Assembly: GCA_026545225.1 (NCBI GenBank)
Contig: CM048845.1
Coordinates: 30,445,001 to 30,509,000 of the forward strand
From: Cornus controversa
Taxonomy: Eukaryota > Streptophyta > Magnoliopsida > Cornales > Cornaceae
Direction of reading: 5' to 3'
Length of the DNA: 64,000 nt
Shown here: piece after piece, positions 23,855-34,723 of the stretch
Numbering within the stretch: position 1 is the stretch's first letter
How the letters are laid out: each line of letters opens with the position of its first letter
The notes under the pieces: model-generated
Told to the model about the DNA's origin: nothing
What the model saw: only the letters and a program-made list of their open reading frames with translations
The model's database searches: none
Program-made: the position numbers and the translations under genes

Positions 23855-25278
23855 TGATAAGTGTTCAATTCTATGCATTTGAACCCTCTTTATTGTATAC
23901 GTTAGTTCCGTTTTTGCGTTTACCGAGATATATTTATGTTATTTTTGTATTTTTGATGTTTTGCAGGTATTGGAGTAAATGGAGCAAAGTTTGAAGCTTT
24001 CTGCAGTCAAGAGAAGAAATCAGAAAATGCAGCCCAAGGCATCTCGATCAATCGAGATGTTGATATCGATTAATCAAAATCTCGATTGATCGAGATCTCA
24101 TTTTGATTGATCGAAATCTAGATCAATCGAGATTCAATCTCGATCAATCGAGATTCTGCAGAGCCCACTTGGCCACTTGCTCACCTGCTCTCCCACTTGC
24201 AACAAAATCCCCCTTTTTGCACGACTTAGGGGGATTGTCTGACTTGAACAAGACTCTTGGGGGCCTTCTTGATACAAGAGATATATATAATGATATATAT
24301 ATATATATGTGGTGGGCCCCAAGGTAGAAAAAGAAGCCCAAAAGCACCAAAAGCCACACATATTTCATATCTCTCAACACACATCATAATACTTCAAGAG
24401 AGACCTTCGGGAGAGGAAGAGGAGAAGCTGAACCAGACCAAGAAGCTTCAATTTCTTCATCAATGGAAGGGTGCAAGGCAACCATGAGCAACTAACTCTT
24501 CTACTAGGGTGTTGGTTTCAACCCCTAGCCATGTAAACTTGTTCATCTTTGTAGCTCTTGGGATTTGTAATTAAATGTTGATTATTTAGCCTAGTGATTA
24601 TGTACACAAATACATCTCTTATATATATTCATTTGATTTGGAATTTATTCTTGTCTTAGAGTAGAATTTGTCACTTGAATGCACAACATTTGCATATTCC
24701 ACAAGAAGTGCAAATGATGGCTAGATAATGGTGTTTAAATGAATGTGTGATGTTAGTTTGTATAGACCATGCCAAGACAAGGTAGTTTGGATGCATGTAG
24801 TGTTCACTTAGAGAGTAGAGTAATTAGGTAGTTAGTTAGGTTGAAGAGCTATGCTTGTTGAAGATGGATTATGATAGGTTAGCACACACATTGATCTTTT
24901 GATATGTCATTGAGGTCACAAGCCTAATGACATTGTTAGGCATTTAATTAATGAATCCCATGCTTGCTACACTTATGAACATGTGAATGGCTAGTGGTGG
25001 AAACCAATCCTAGTTCTCTCTCCCAACTTTAAACTCTTTACTTTTCTTGTCATTTCATTCATGCAATAGTTTACAAACACAAATTCAAAAATCTGTTTTT
25101 TTAGAATTAAAGTAAAATTAATCTTCCTTTAAGACAATTGCGACTAGTCCTCGTGGGATCGATACCATCTATATAGAACCTTATCTACAAAGATTCGTGC
25201 TCTTGCGAGTGGTTAAATTATATTTTGATAAAAAGGGCAAAATTAAGCTTACAATATAATTTAGTTCCGACCACATCA
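23855..25278 (+). mobile_element. Athila/Tat-type solo LTR with perfect 5-bp target duplication
   Basis: The 1,424-bp unit runs from TGATAAGTGTTC to CGACCACATCA and is flanked by ACCAT on both sides (23850-23854 and 25279-25283). Removing it rejoins the C LTR cleanly (GATAACCAT to CCTATGACC). The 3' portion, with TAGTCCTCGTGGGATCGATA, is typical of Athila/Tat-group LTR ends. There is no internal region, so unequal recombination between two LTRs has removed the rest. The orientation call rests on that 3' motif. Confidence 0.88.
24041..24155. repeat. cluster of TCGATYAATCGA dyad words in the Athila/Tat-type LTR
   Basis: Five or six dyad-symmetric words, including ATCTCGATCAATCGAGAT twice in near-identical form, ATATCGATTAATCA, TCTCGATTGATCGAGA and TTTGATTGATCGAAA. 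The same 18-base word occurs in the unrelated LTR D at 31145. Function unknown. Confidence 0.85.
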
Positions 25279-25369
25279 ACCATCCTATGACCTGGACCAC
25301 TTCGAAAGGTCATTCTACCCTAGCAATGTATAGGATTGCCATTATGTGAGGGGACAGCTCCGAGGCTCA

Positions 25370-25515
25370 CATTCATTGGACATACTCTGAATTCCAGGCA
25401 TTAAGCCTGAGCATGGCGGGTCCACTCTGAGGGCCATACTTGTTGGACATACTCCGATTCTAGGCATAAAGCCTTTGTATGGCAGGTCCACTTCGAGGGC
25501 CATACGTAGTGGATA
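25370..25515. repeat. ~62-bp tandem repeat in the C LTR
   Basis: Two full units and part of a third share TTGGACATACTC, CAGGCATTAAGCCT or AGGCATAAAGCCT, and ATGGCGGGTCCACT followed by GAGGGCCATAC. It is broadly like the 67-bp array at 3911-4196 in style (short unit, internal dyad) but not in sequence. Confidence 0.75.
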
Positions 25516-26445
25516 ATTATACCACCTCTCGTGACACGGTTGGACCACTCTGAAGTCCCGTGCACCTCTTTTTGCGTTGATTTTCCCGCAACCTCCCATA
25601 TATGCAATGTGGATGCATACGTAACCAAGCATTCTATTTTATGCTATCCCAATGCACCAACCAGTATATAAGTACATAGCATGCATTTCTCTCTACATAA
25701 ACCCACATATAACCACGTATGTGTCATTTCCCTCCCATATATGCAATATGGATGCATATATACATAGCATAATACTTTCATGCATTAACACATGCCTATG
25801 AATACTAAAAAGAAGTATTTAGCATGCTTTTCATCACATTCCAACACGTATAGCACATATATGTTCAAAACCCGCATAATACCTCATATATGCAAACAAC
25901 TTCAACTTAGCACATTTTTGATCATGCTATTACCAATGCACACATTCGATGTATATATATATGAAGCCAGCATGCATCTCACATTCACATTCCCACATAT
26001 AAACACATATATGTGTCACATCCTGCACATAGTCACATATGCATGTATACTAGCATAAATACGATCATGCTCTCATTCAATGCATATATTCACTACAAGT
26101 AGCTAACATGCATTTCAATCACAATATATAAACACATATATATTACGTCACCCACATATATAATGAGAACATATAGAACACCTAGCATATCATAATTATG
26201 CTTTGCAAATGCCCGCCAAAAGTTATATTCATACTTAGCATGCATTTCTACCACTGCAACCATATATATAATCACATATATATATTTAACATCATGCATA
26301 AGAGCCACATATGCATACAAGACAACACATAGCTAAACAGGTATTATTTAGCATGCTTTTCATAGACTTTAATCTACACCGTACATGCATATCATAATGC
26401 AAGGAAGCAATTAAATTTAAATATGCTTTCGCGTCCCAAACCAAC

Positions 26446-26476
<31 letters not shown>

Positions 26477-26516
26477 TATATATATTTTCACTCACATCCC
26501 ACGTATACACACTGTT

Positions 26517-26628
26517 TGTAAGGACCAGAATTTTGCTGACCAGTTCCGGGTGGATTTTGACCAGATTTAATTTTTTTCGAATAAATTAATTTCAAAAAAA
26601 ATATGTGGATATATATATATATAAATGG

Positions 26629-26664
<36 letters not shown>

Positions 26665-29440
26665 GTGGATGTTTATATATATGGGTATACATATGTATAG
26701 GTATGGTAGATGAAGAAAGGTGTATGTGTATATGTATATATATATCTATATATATATAGTACATATATATATATATATTTTTTATTATAAATGTAGGGTG
26801 GGCTCATATGCAATTATGAAAGAAATGTGGGTTAAGTATGTATATATATATATAATATATGTACATAAATAATGAGTGGACCTCATTTGGTAGAAGAAAA
26901 GAGGATATGAAATGAGAGGAGGAGAAAGAATCAGTCGAAAGAAGAGAAAAAGAAAAGAAAAGAGAAAAAGAAGGAAAAAGAAAAAAAGAAAAAGAAAAGG
27001 GAGAGAGAGAGAACCGAGAGAGAAAGAGAGAGCTGCCGAGAGGGGGGATCAGTTCCGGTGGCCCGATCAGCGGTGACGGGGGCCGTTTCCGGCAGAGGCG
27101 TCGACGGTGACCGTGGTTGCCCACGGTGGTGATGTCCGGCGTCGCGTGACGGCTCGATTCAGCCGAGCTACTCACGACTGGGTTGAGTTCGCCAGTTCGG
27201 TGGAAGGTTTCACCGGCGATGATCCCGACGGTGACACTCACGGTGGCTGGGTCTGCGAAGATGGAGGTGTTTTCGGCCGTGGGGTCGGACGGCGGTACGA
27301 GGTTGTCTTGGCTTGAGACAGAGGTGGTCGATGGGTTGTTGGTGGTCTAATTTTGATTGAGCACAACGGGGTTGTGTTCGGTCCAATTGGAGGCTTCGGC
27401 TAGTAGATTCGTTACGGTGAGCCATTGGGTTCAGTTGCTGGTTGGTTGGGTATGGTTTTTGAATGGGTTCCATTTGGGTATGGAGATTGGAGTCTCACGG
27501 CTATGGTGGCTATTCACAGTGGCTGGATGTGGCTGCCAAAGGTGCTTTCGGCTGGGTTTTTGGATGATTCCGGCAAGGCTTTGTTGGGCTTCGACTGATG
27601 CGAGCTTGGCTATTCGTGGCCGCTATGTGGGTTCAGACTGTAGTAGGCCGTGGTGGTGCCGAGACGTGTGATCCGTAGTTGTTGGTTCTGGCTGAGTTTC
27701 GGAATTGGGTTTTGAGTTGTGGGTTGGTGATGAGGATTTGGGTTCCTCACTATTGGGACTCCACAGAATGGTGGGGCTGGGTTTGGCTGTGGTTGTGATG
27801 ATACAGCTGGGTTTGGTCGGCATTGGCATTAGGTTTGTGCATGGATTGTGTGAGTAGTTTAGATGGTCCCACGGGCTGAATTCACGGCTGAGTTATAGGT
27901 GGGGATGGCAGCCATTTGGGACGGTGATGGTGCACGATTTGTAAACCCTTGATGCTCAATGGGTTGACTACTTAGGCATAGTAAGGGCTGTTTAGTAGCC
28001 ATGAAGTTTGTTTATGCATTGGGCCCTCATTGATGGTGGGCTTGGGCCTTGGAATTGGATTGAATTTGAATTTAGCAGTTGGGTTTGATCGTGACTGATG
28101 TTGGGCTGCCATGAAATTTAGTTCTTGTTTGGGCAACTATGTTTGGAGGCTTGGACTCGTCAAACTCTTTGGGTCGAACATAGAGATAAAAAGTAAAGGA
28201 AGTGGGTTCAAGGGTGACTGGGACACAAGATTGGACCGGGCTTGGCATGGACCGCTTTGCAGACGCCGATTCATTGGAGAGCGGGACTTAAGGCAGGTTG
28301 ATTCTTGCCTCTATCTCTTATAAATACTTTTGTTATGTTGATTAATTTTACATATGTTCTTAATTTAGTCATATGTGGCGTTTGTATATATATATGTGCA
28401 TATATATATATAAAGGTGTTTATATATATATATACGTGGGATGTGAGGACACATATATATGTGAGTAGATATATATATATATATATATATATGTGGGCTT
28501 GGAGGGTTAGAGCATTGTTACATTCAAATGCTGATTTGCATTATTATATGCATATTTAGGGATTGAGCCATGTAAAGTATGCTAAATTATATATGTATAT
28601 TTAGCTAGATGTTGCCTTGCATGCATATATGATTTTTATGCATGAGTTGAGTATACGTAAGTATATATGTGGTTATATATTTGGTGCAGTAGTAGAAATA
28701 CATGTTAAATTGATTATAGCATAGAAGGGCATTGGAAAGTATGAAATATGTGAAGTGTTATGTATGTTTTTACTACCGATATGGGTGACATGATATATAT
28801 GTATATATTTGCGTGATTGCATATGGTTGTAAGAGTACATGTTGGTTGCTTGTAGTAAATGCATGATTGAAGTGAAAGCATGATTATATCTATGCTAATA
28901 TACATGTATATGTGATTATATGCAGGATGTGGCATATATATATGTTGTGTATGTGCAAATGTGTCTATGAATGATTTCTGTGAAAAGTGTGTTCATTGGT
29001 GAAAAACGTGAAAATGTGGTGTTTATAGATTTATGCATGAAAGATATGACTTTCTTGAAAAATGCATAAGCATGATGATTTCCATGATATGAGTGTGATG
29101 ACATTGTGAAAATCTTGAGGGGAAAGGAAAATGCATTGATTTGACAAAAATGCATTCATGGTGTGGATAAGTGCATTGATGTGATTATGTGCACTACGTG
29201 AAAAGCGAGTTTTTGGGGCATGTGTGAGAATTAATAGGGTATTGAACTCTAGGGTGCAAGACCCAAAACTTGGCCAAGCGGGTGTCACTTCCGTCGGGTT
29301 AGTAGCCCAAAAAGCGTGAGCAGAGTATGTGGTCCCAAAGCGACCCTTACTATGGATTGTGACAAGCGAAGTCCTCAGTTGAATTAATTTCTGGAAATTT
29401 GTGGCGTGAGTTATATATACGAAATGTGACTGTCAAGTTG

Positions 29441-29474
<34 letters not shown>

Positions 29475-30456
29475 CTATGTATATGCATTGAGGTGGAAAA
29501 CATCACGCATGATTTGAAAAACGTGATTGTTTATGGGTAAAAAGCATGTATACATATCATGTAGACATGTAGCGATTTAATGTGCATTTATGCATGACTC
29601 TATGGATCTTGTTGAGTAGGTGATGTGGTATTTGATTTACATTCTTCATGTAAATGCTTCTGTTCATATATGTTTTCTATACATAATGACGTTGGATGTG
29701 TATTGCTTTTGAACATGTTGTAAATGATTTTCATAAGTCATGTGTAGTAGATTTAAATGTTCATAAGTGTTAGAACTGTCATGTGCATTGTTGGTTCATG
29801 TATGCTACGAGGGGCATGACTTTAAATATTGTGATATATTTAAGTGCATGTATATTTTTGAGAATATGTGAGGATCGACCTGCTGCTGCGATGGTAGTAT
29901 GGTTCTACATACCTTGTTGGGCCTTTGAGCTCACCCCCTCCCAGGTTTTGCAGGTATTGCCGATTAAGGAGTCAGTTGGGGAAACTGATAGCACCAGTTG
30001 CAGAGGTAGTAGTTAGATTCCTTAGAATCTAATTTATGTTCAAGATAGTAGATGAATGTTATACATTTGGATTAGATGTATGAAGTGATTAAGTTGAGCC
30101 AATCCCTTTAGATGTATTTCATTCATGTGATGTATGTATATAATACGGACATTCAAGGACTGAGACATGTATATTTTTTATTCTATTATGCATGTTGTAG
30201 AAATGCTGGGGGGACACGTGCCCAGAAGTGTCCATTTTTATTGTTAGATATGAATGCTGGGGGGACACGTGCCCAGAAGTGTCTATATGAATTGTAAAAC
30301 AGGTGTAATATGCCAGGAGCTGATTATTTAGAATGGGTCATGCCTGATTTTTGTAAAAATAATAGGAAATTGAGATTGTATGATCAGGTGGTGGTTATAG
30401 CGTGAGGTTGAGTAAACGGGTTCGCGACTCGGTGGTCCGGATTCTGGGGCGTGACA
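26517..30456 (+). mobile_element. plus-strand solo LTR of family C, 3.9 kb
   Basis: It runs from TGTAAGGACCAGAATTTTGC to GGGGCGTGACA with no internal region. The flanks are CTGTT (26512-26516) and CTGTC (30457-30461), an aged 5-bp duplication with one change. Removing it rejoins the minus-strand C LTR in register. Parts in order: U3 with TA arrays and a GAAAA-rich purine tract (26900-27030), a GC-rich block (27030-27800), a TATA-like box near 28318, AGGGTGCAAGACCCAAAACT near 29251, GCTCACCCCC near 29930 and paired G-box repeats near 30205-30275. The many small frames in the GC-rich block are not convincing genes. Confidence 0.82.
28318..28326 (+). promoter_or_regulatory. candidate TATA box of the family C LTR
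   Basis: TTATAAATA lies in the middle of the solo LTR, after the GC-rich block and before the TA-rich, AT-rich second half. The position suits a U3/R promoter. The corresponding place in the minus-strand C copy (about 30560-30580) has lost a clear TATAAATA. Confidence 0.4.
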
Positions 30457-30762
30457 CTGTCCACCTCTATACATATATATATATGCACACATATATGTAT
30501 ATATATACACAACCGCCACATATGATTAAATTAAGAGCATATGCAAATTACTCAACGTAAGTAAAATATATGTATGAGACAGAGGCAAGAATCAACTTGC
30601 CCTAGGTCCCGCTCTCCAATGAATCCGCGTCTGCAAGGCGGTCCATCTCTAAGTCTGGTCCAGTCCTGTGTCAAGGCTGACACGAACACCCATTTTCTTT
30701 TTGCTAGTTCCAATGCTTGGTCCAACCCACGTCTTGGTTCCAATCCAATCCGGCTCCATTTC

Positions 30763-32257
30763 TGTCACGTCCCGGTTTCTGACACCCGGTTAGGAGCGAA
30801 CGAAATGGGGGTGAATCCGTAATTTCACCTCAAGTTCCCACACCTTAATCGCATTATAATCATTTCTATTGCGGAAGCATTCTATATGCACACTCTTCAA
30901 GTGGCATTAGATCATCAAAGGCCCTTGCAAATGATTTTCACCTTTGGTTCCATACATATAAACCACTAAGTTCTAGACCTCAACTTTTTACACAGATGGA
31001 ATTTGATTATGAAACCTACACCATTGGATAGAGCTTTCAAAAATACTCAATTTAAAAAAAAAACCACGCTCAATTCCGATTTAAAACGAAGAAATTGCAT
31101 CGAAACGAAGTCAGGACAATTTTTAAACCTTGCTGTGAATAGTAATCTCGATCAATCGAGATTGGATCTCGATCAATCGAGATTCATCTCGATTAATCGA
31201 GATTTTCACCCCATTAATCGAAGAAAACACCCCATCGGTACTTTGGACCTGCAATATTTCGATCAATTGAGATTGGGACTTCGATTAATCGAAATAAAGC
31301 TCAAAAATTCATAAAATCTCGCAACCATTTCGATCAATCGAGATGGGCATCTCGATTAATCGAAATGGGCATTTCGATTAATCGAAATGCACTACCCAGA
31401 TTCTCCCAAACACCTATATAAGATCAAATTGAACCCAAATCTCAACCAAACCACCTTAGATCGTTCATAACTCATATAAATCATCTACCATTGATATAAA
31501 ATCATACTCACACATCAACCTATACATTTGAATCTCAAATCTTGCATAATCATAGAAAATTCATCCTAAGTTCACCATGCACATAAAATTTCAAGTGAAC
31601 CAAACATCCTTATTTTTTTCAAAGGTGGTCTTCATTAATCCAACCATACAATCTAACTTGTACATTGAGATCCTACAACCATGATTCCTACATAAATCCA
31701 CAACTCTAAACATTCATATCCACGAAATTAAAATTCACGAGACAAAAGAATATATTCATCCATTTAAATCCCAAATCCATACATAATCCATGGAACCATA
31801 CATATAAGAATTTGAATGGCCCTTTTTGCATACATTCAACAAGTCTCAAATAAAGGAAGCCATTATACATACATTTCTCAAAAATCACTTTCCTACAAGT
31901 GTGGCACATACATTTGGATTTCATATACATAAGAAGATACAAATGTAAAGGCAACACCACAACCATTGTCTACATGCCACAAGCCGGCAAGGACATTTAT
32001 CTACATGTCAAAAGAGTAAAAGTCCAAAAATAAGTTCAACATATCCATAGAGCTAATCATGCTTCGTCTTCCATTGGCGCCTTATCTGAAAATGTTTTAT
32101 ATAATGGGGTGAGCATCTCAACGGCTCAGTAGAAATGATCCACCCATCCCTGCTCTAACCCGTAAGCCATGCATGAATGCACATGCTCATGCATTTTTAC
32201 CCAAACATCCACATTTTTCAAATCATGCATGATGCTTCACACATAAGGTGCAAATAC

Positions 32258-32289
<32 letters not shown>

Positions 32290-32803
32290 CAAATTGGACA
32301 AGTCACAACTTATATATATATATAACTCACACCAAATCAATTCAAGGGGGCTTTCTCATCACTCCAATAGTAAGGGTCTCTTCGGCACCCAAACTCTGCT
32401 TGTGCTTTATCGGGTTACTAACCCGAAGGGAGCACCTCCTCTTGGCCAAGTTTTGGGTCTTTCACCCTAGGGGCCTTCCCCTTATCTTAATTTCACACTC
32501 ATGCCCCAAAATCATCATATAGTGTATATAATCACACCAATGCACATAGTCACACAATGCATGCATTTTTCCTCAAATCAATGCATTTTCCTTCCAACTC
32601 AAGATTGTCACAATGCTATCACACTCACATCATGAAAATCACTATGCTCATGGATTTTGCTAGAAAATCATATTTTTCATGTTTTCATCAAACAAACACA
32701 TTTTTCACCAAAAGCATTATAGTCACATTTGCACATACATACCATGCATAAGCCCTAACTAACATATTAGACACTTATACATGCATAAATCACCATGGTA
32801 TAC
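30763..32803 (-). mobile_element. LTR D, minus-strand arm of an inverted pair
   Basis: This starts with TGTCACGTCCCGGTTTC, the inverse of a GGGACGTGACA U5 end. It carries in order the CCATTGGATAGAG block, a dyad-word cluster (31145-31390), GGGGTGAGCATC (32104) and the CTTGGCCAAGTTTTGGGTC block (32437). It stops near 32803, short of a U3 start, where the plus-strand arm begins after about 55 bp of TA-rich spacer. Confidence 0.75.
31145..31390. repeat. cluster of TCGATYAATCGA dyad words in LTR D
   Basis: Eight to nine dyad words in 246 bp, such as ATCTCGATCAATCGAGAT (twice), ATCTCGATTAATCGAGAT, TTCGATTAATCGAA and TTTCGATTAATCGAAAT (repeated). The cluster begins about 380 bp from the U5 terminus and follows the CCATTGGATAGAG / AATACTCAATTT block. 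Confidence 0.88.
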
Positions 32804-32857
32804 ATATATATATATATATGAGACTAGGACATTGTGTATATTTATATATATAAAAAT

Positions 32858-33981
32858 ATGTTTTATGCATATGTATATGTCTAACATGCTAGTTAGGACT
32901 TGTACATGTTGCATATGTGAAGTTGAAATTATGAATGCTCTTTGATTAAATTGCGTTCATTTGATGAAAATATGAAAATCCGAGTTTTGCTTTAAACTTG
33001 TGCATGAAAGATATGATTTTTCTTGAAAATGCATAAGCATGATGATTTTCATGAAATGAGTGAATGACATTGTGACAAGCTTGATTTGAGGAAGAAAATG
33101 CATTGATTTGATAAAATGCATTTTATTGTGTGGGATGTGCGCATTGTTGTGATTATGTGCACTATGTGACGATTTTGGGGCAGGAGTGTGAAATTAAGAT
33201 AAGGGGATGACCCCTAGGGTGAAAGACCCAAAACTTGGCCAAGGAATTGTCGCATCCATCGGGATAGTAAACCGAGAAGCGTAAGTAGAGTTTGGGTGCC
33301 TTTGACCCTTACTATTGGTGAGATGAGTGAGCCCCCTTTTGAATTGATTTCCGGACTTATGTGGCGTGAGTTATATATATAAATTGTGACTTGTCCAATT
33401 TGATATATATATATATATATATATATGTATATGCATTGAATGTGGAACATCACGCATGAGTTGGAAAACGTGTTTATTTATGGGTAAAATGCACGAACAT
33501 TGTCATATAGACATGTAGCATTTTCATATGCATCCATGCATGGCCGCCTGAATTAGAGTAGAGTTGGGTGGATCATTCCTACTGAGCCGCAGTGGTGCTC
33601 ACCCCCTATATACAAATTTTTTTCAGATAAAGCATCACCGGAGGATGAGGCTTAAAGGGCTAGAGTGATTTGAAAGAATACTTTAGAATTTCTTTTGGAT
33701 ATAGTGTTATGAATTGTATATTTGGCTATCCATGCCGGCATGTGGCATGTGGATTATATTGATGTGAGATTGCAATTACAATTATGTAACTTGTTTTTAT
33801 ATGGGTCCATGGACATTAGAAATGTGAGTTAGTGTTTCTACATTGTGCAAAAACTTGTATAAGGATTATGAGAGTGTTCGTGATTGGAATCTCCGGTGAC
33901 CGAGGCTTGGATGTGTGATTTCACCAGTTCACACCCCGCTTCCTTCGCTCCTAACCGGGTGTCGAAATTCGGGGCGTGACA
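32858..33981 (+). mobile_element. LTR D-like, plus-strand arm of the inverted pair
   Basis: It mirrors the left arm: AAGACCCAAAACTTGGCCAA (33223), GTGGCGTGAGTTATATA, CTGAGCCGCAGTGGTGCTCA (33582) and a U5 end GGGGCGTGACA at 33981. From the CTCACCCC block to the end is only about 380 bp, against about 1,340 bp in the left arm. It lacks the dyad-word cluster, so the arms are relatives rather than exact copies. The sequence then returns to C-type LTR at 33982. Confidence 0.75.
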
Positions 33982-34341
33982 AACTGAGACCATCACCGAC
34001 GGACCCAGAAATCCTGGCCAAACAAACCCCCGTAGCTACTACCTTCAGTCGCCACTCCAGCCGCTGCCGGAGCACCACCTCCACCGGCGCCTAGGCAAGG
34101 CCCCGCCGTGAGCCACCCCGAGCCACCTCCTCCTTCTTCCTCCTTTCCTCTTCTCCCGATTCTCTCTCGGTTTCTCCCTCTCTCTACTTTTCCTTTCCTC
34201 TTTTCTTTTCTTTTTCTTTCTTTTTTCCTTTCCTTTTTCTCTTTCTTTTCTTTTTCTTTCTTCTCTTTTCTTTCGGCTGACCACTTCTTCTCTTCTCCTC
34301 ATTTCTTATCCTCTTTTCTCTATCAAATGAGGTCAACTCAT

Positions 34342-34372
<31 letters not shown>

Positions 34373-34723
34373 CACAATACATGTATTCACATGTATTTCC
34401 TCACACTTACCTATATAAATATAAAGGTCTCTCTTTACTTGTCTATAATTACATATAGACCCACCATGTGCATATATATTTATATTTATGTCTTCGTATA
34501 TATATATATATATACACATACACACTCTCATCATGTAACAAAATATATATATATTCCCATATATATATATATATATATATAACTATATCCTCCATCTTCA
34601 TATATATATATATATATATATAATTCTATATATAACATCTTTTCGAATTTTAATTTATTCGAAAAAAAACTCGGTGCGGTCCAAAATCGCCCGGAACCGG
34701 TCAAAATAATTCCGGTCCTTACA

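Larger units (their letters stand above)
22777..34723 (-). mobile_element. 5' LTR of element C, split by three insertions
   Basis: On the minus strand this LTR starts at 34723 (TGTAAGGACCGGAATTATTT) and ends at 22777 (GGGCGTGACA), next to the PBS. It is recovered as four blocks: 33982-34723, 30457-30762, 25279-26516 and 22777-23854. The interruptions are the inverted pair D (30763-33981), a plus-strand solo LTR of the same family (26517-30456) and an Athila/Tat-type solo LTR (23855-25278). Against the chimeric copy at 19035-19330, about 290 bp of LTR is missing where D sits. Continuity of the flanks across each insertion was checked by eye. Confidence 0.7.
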
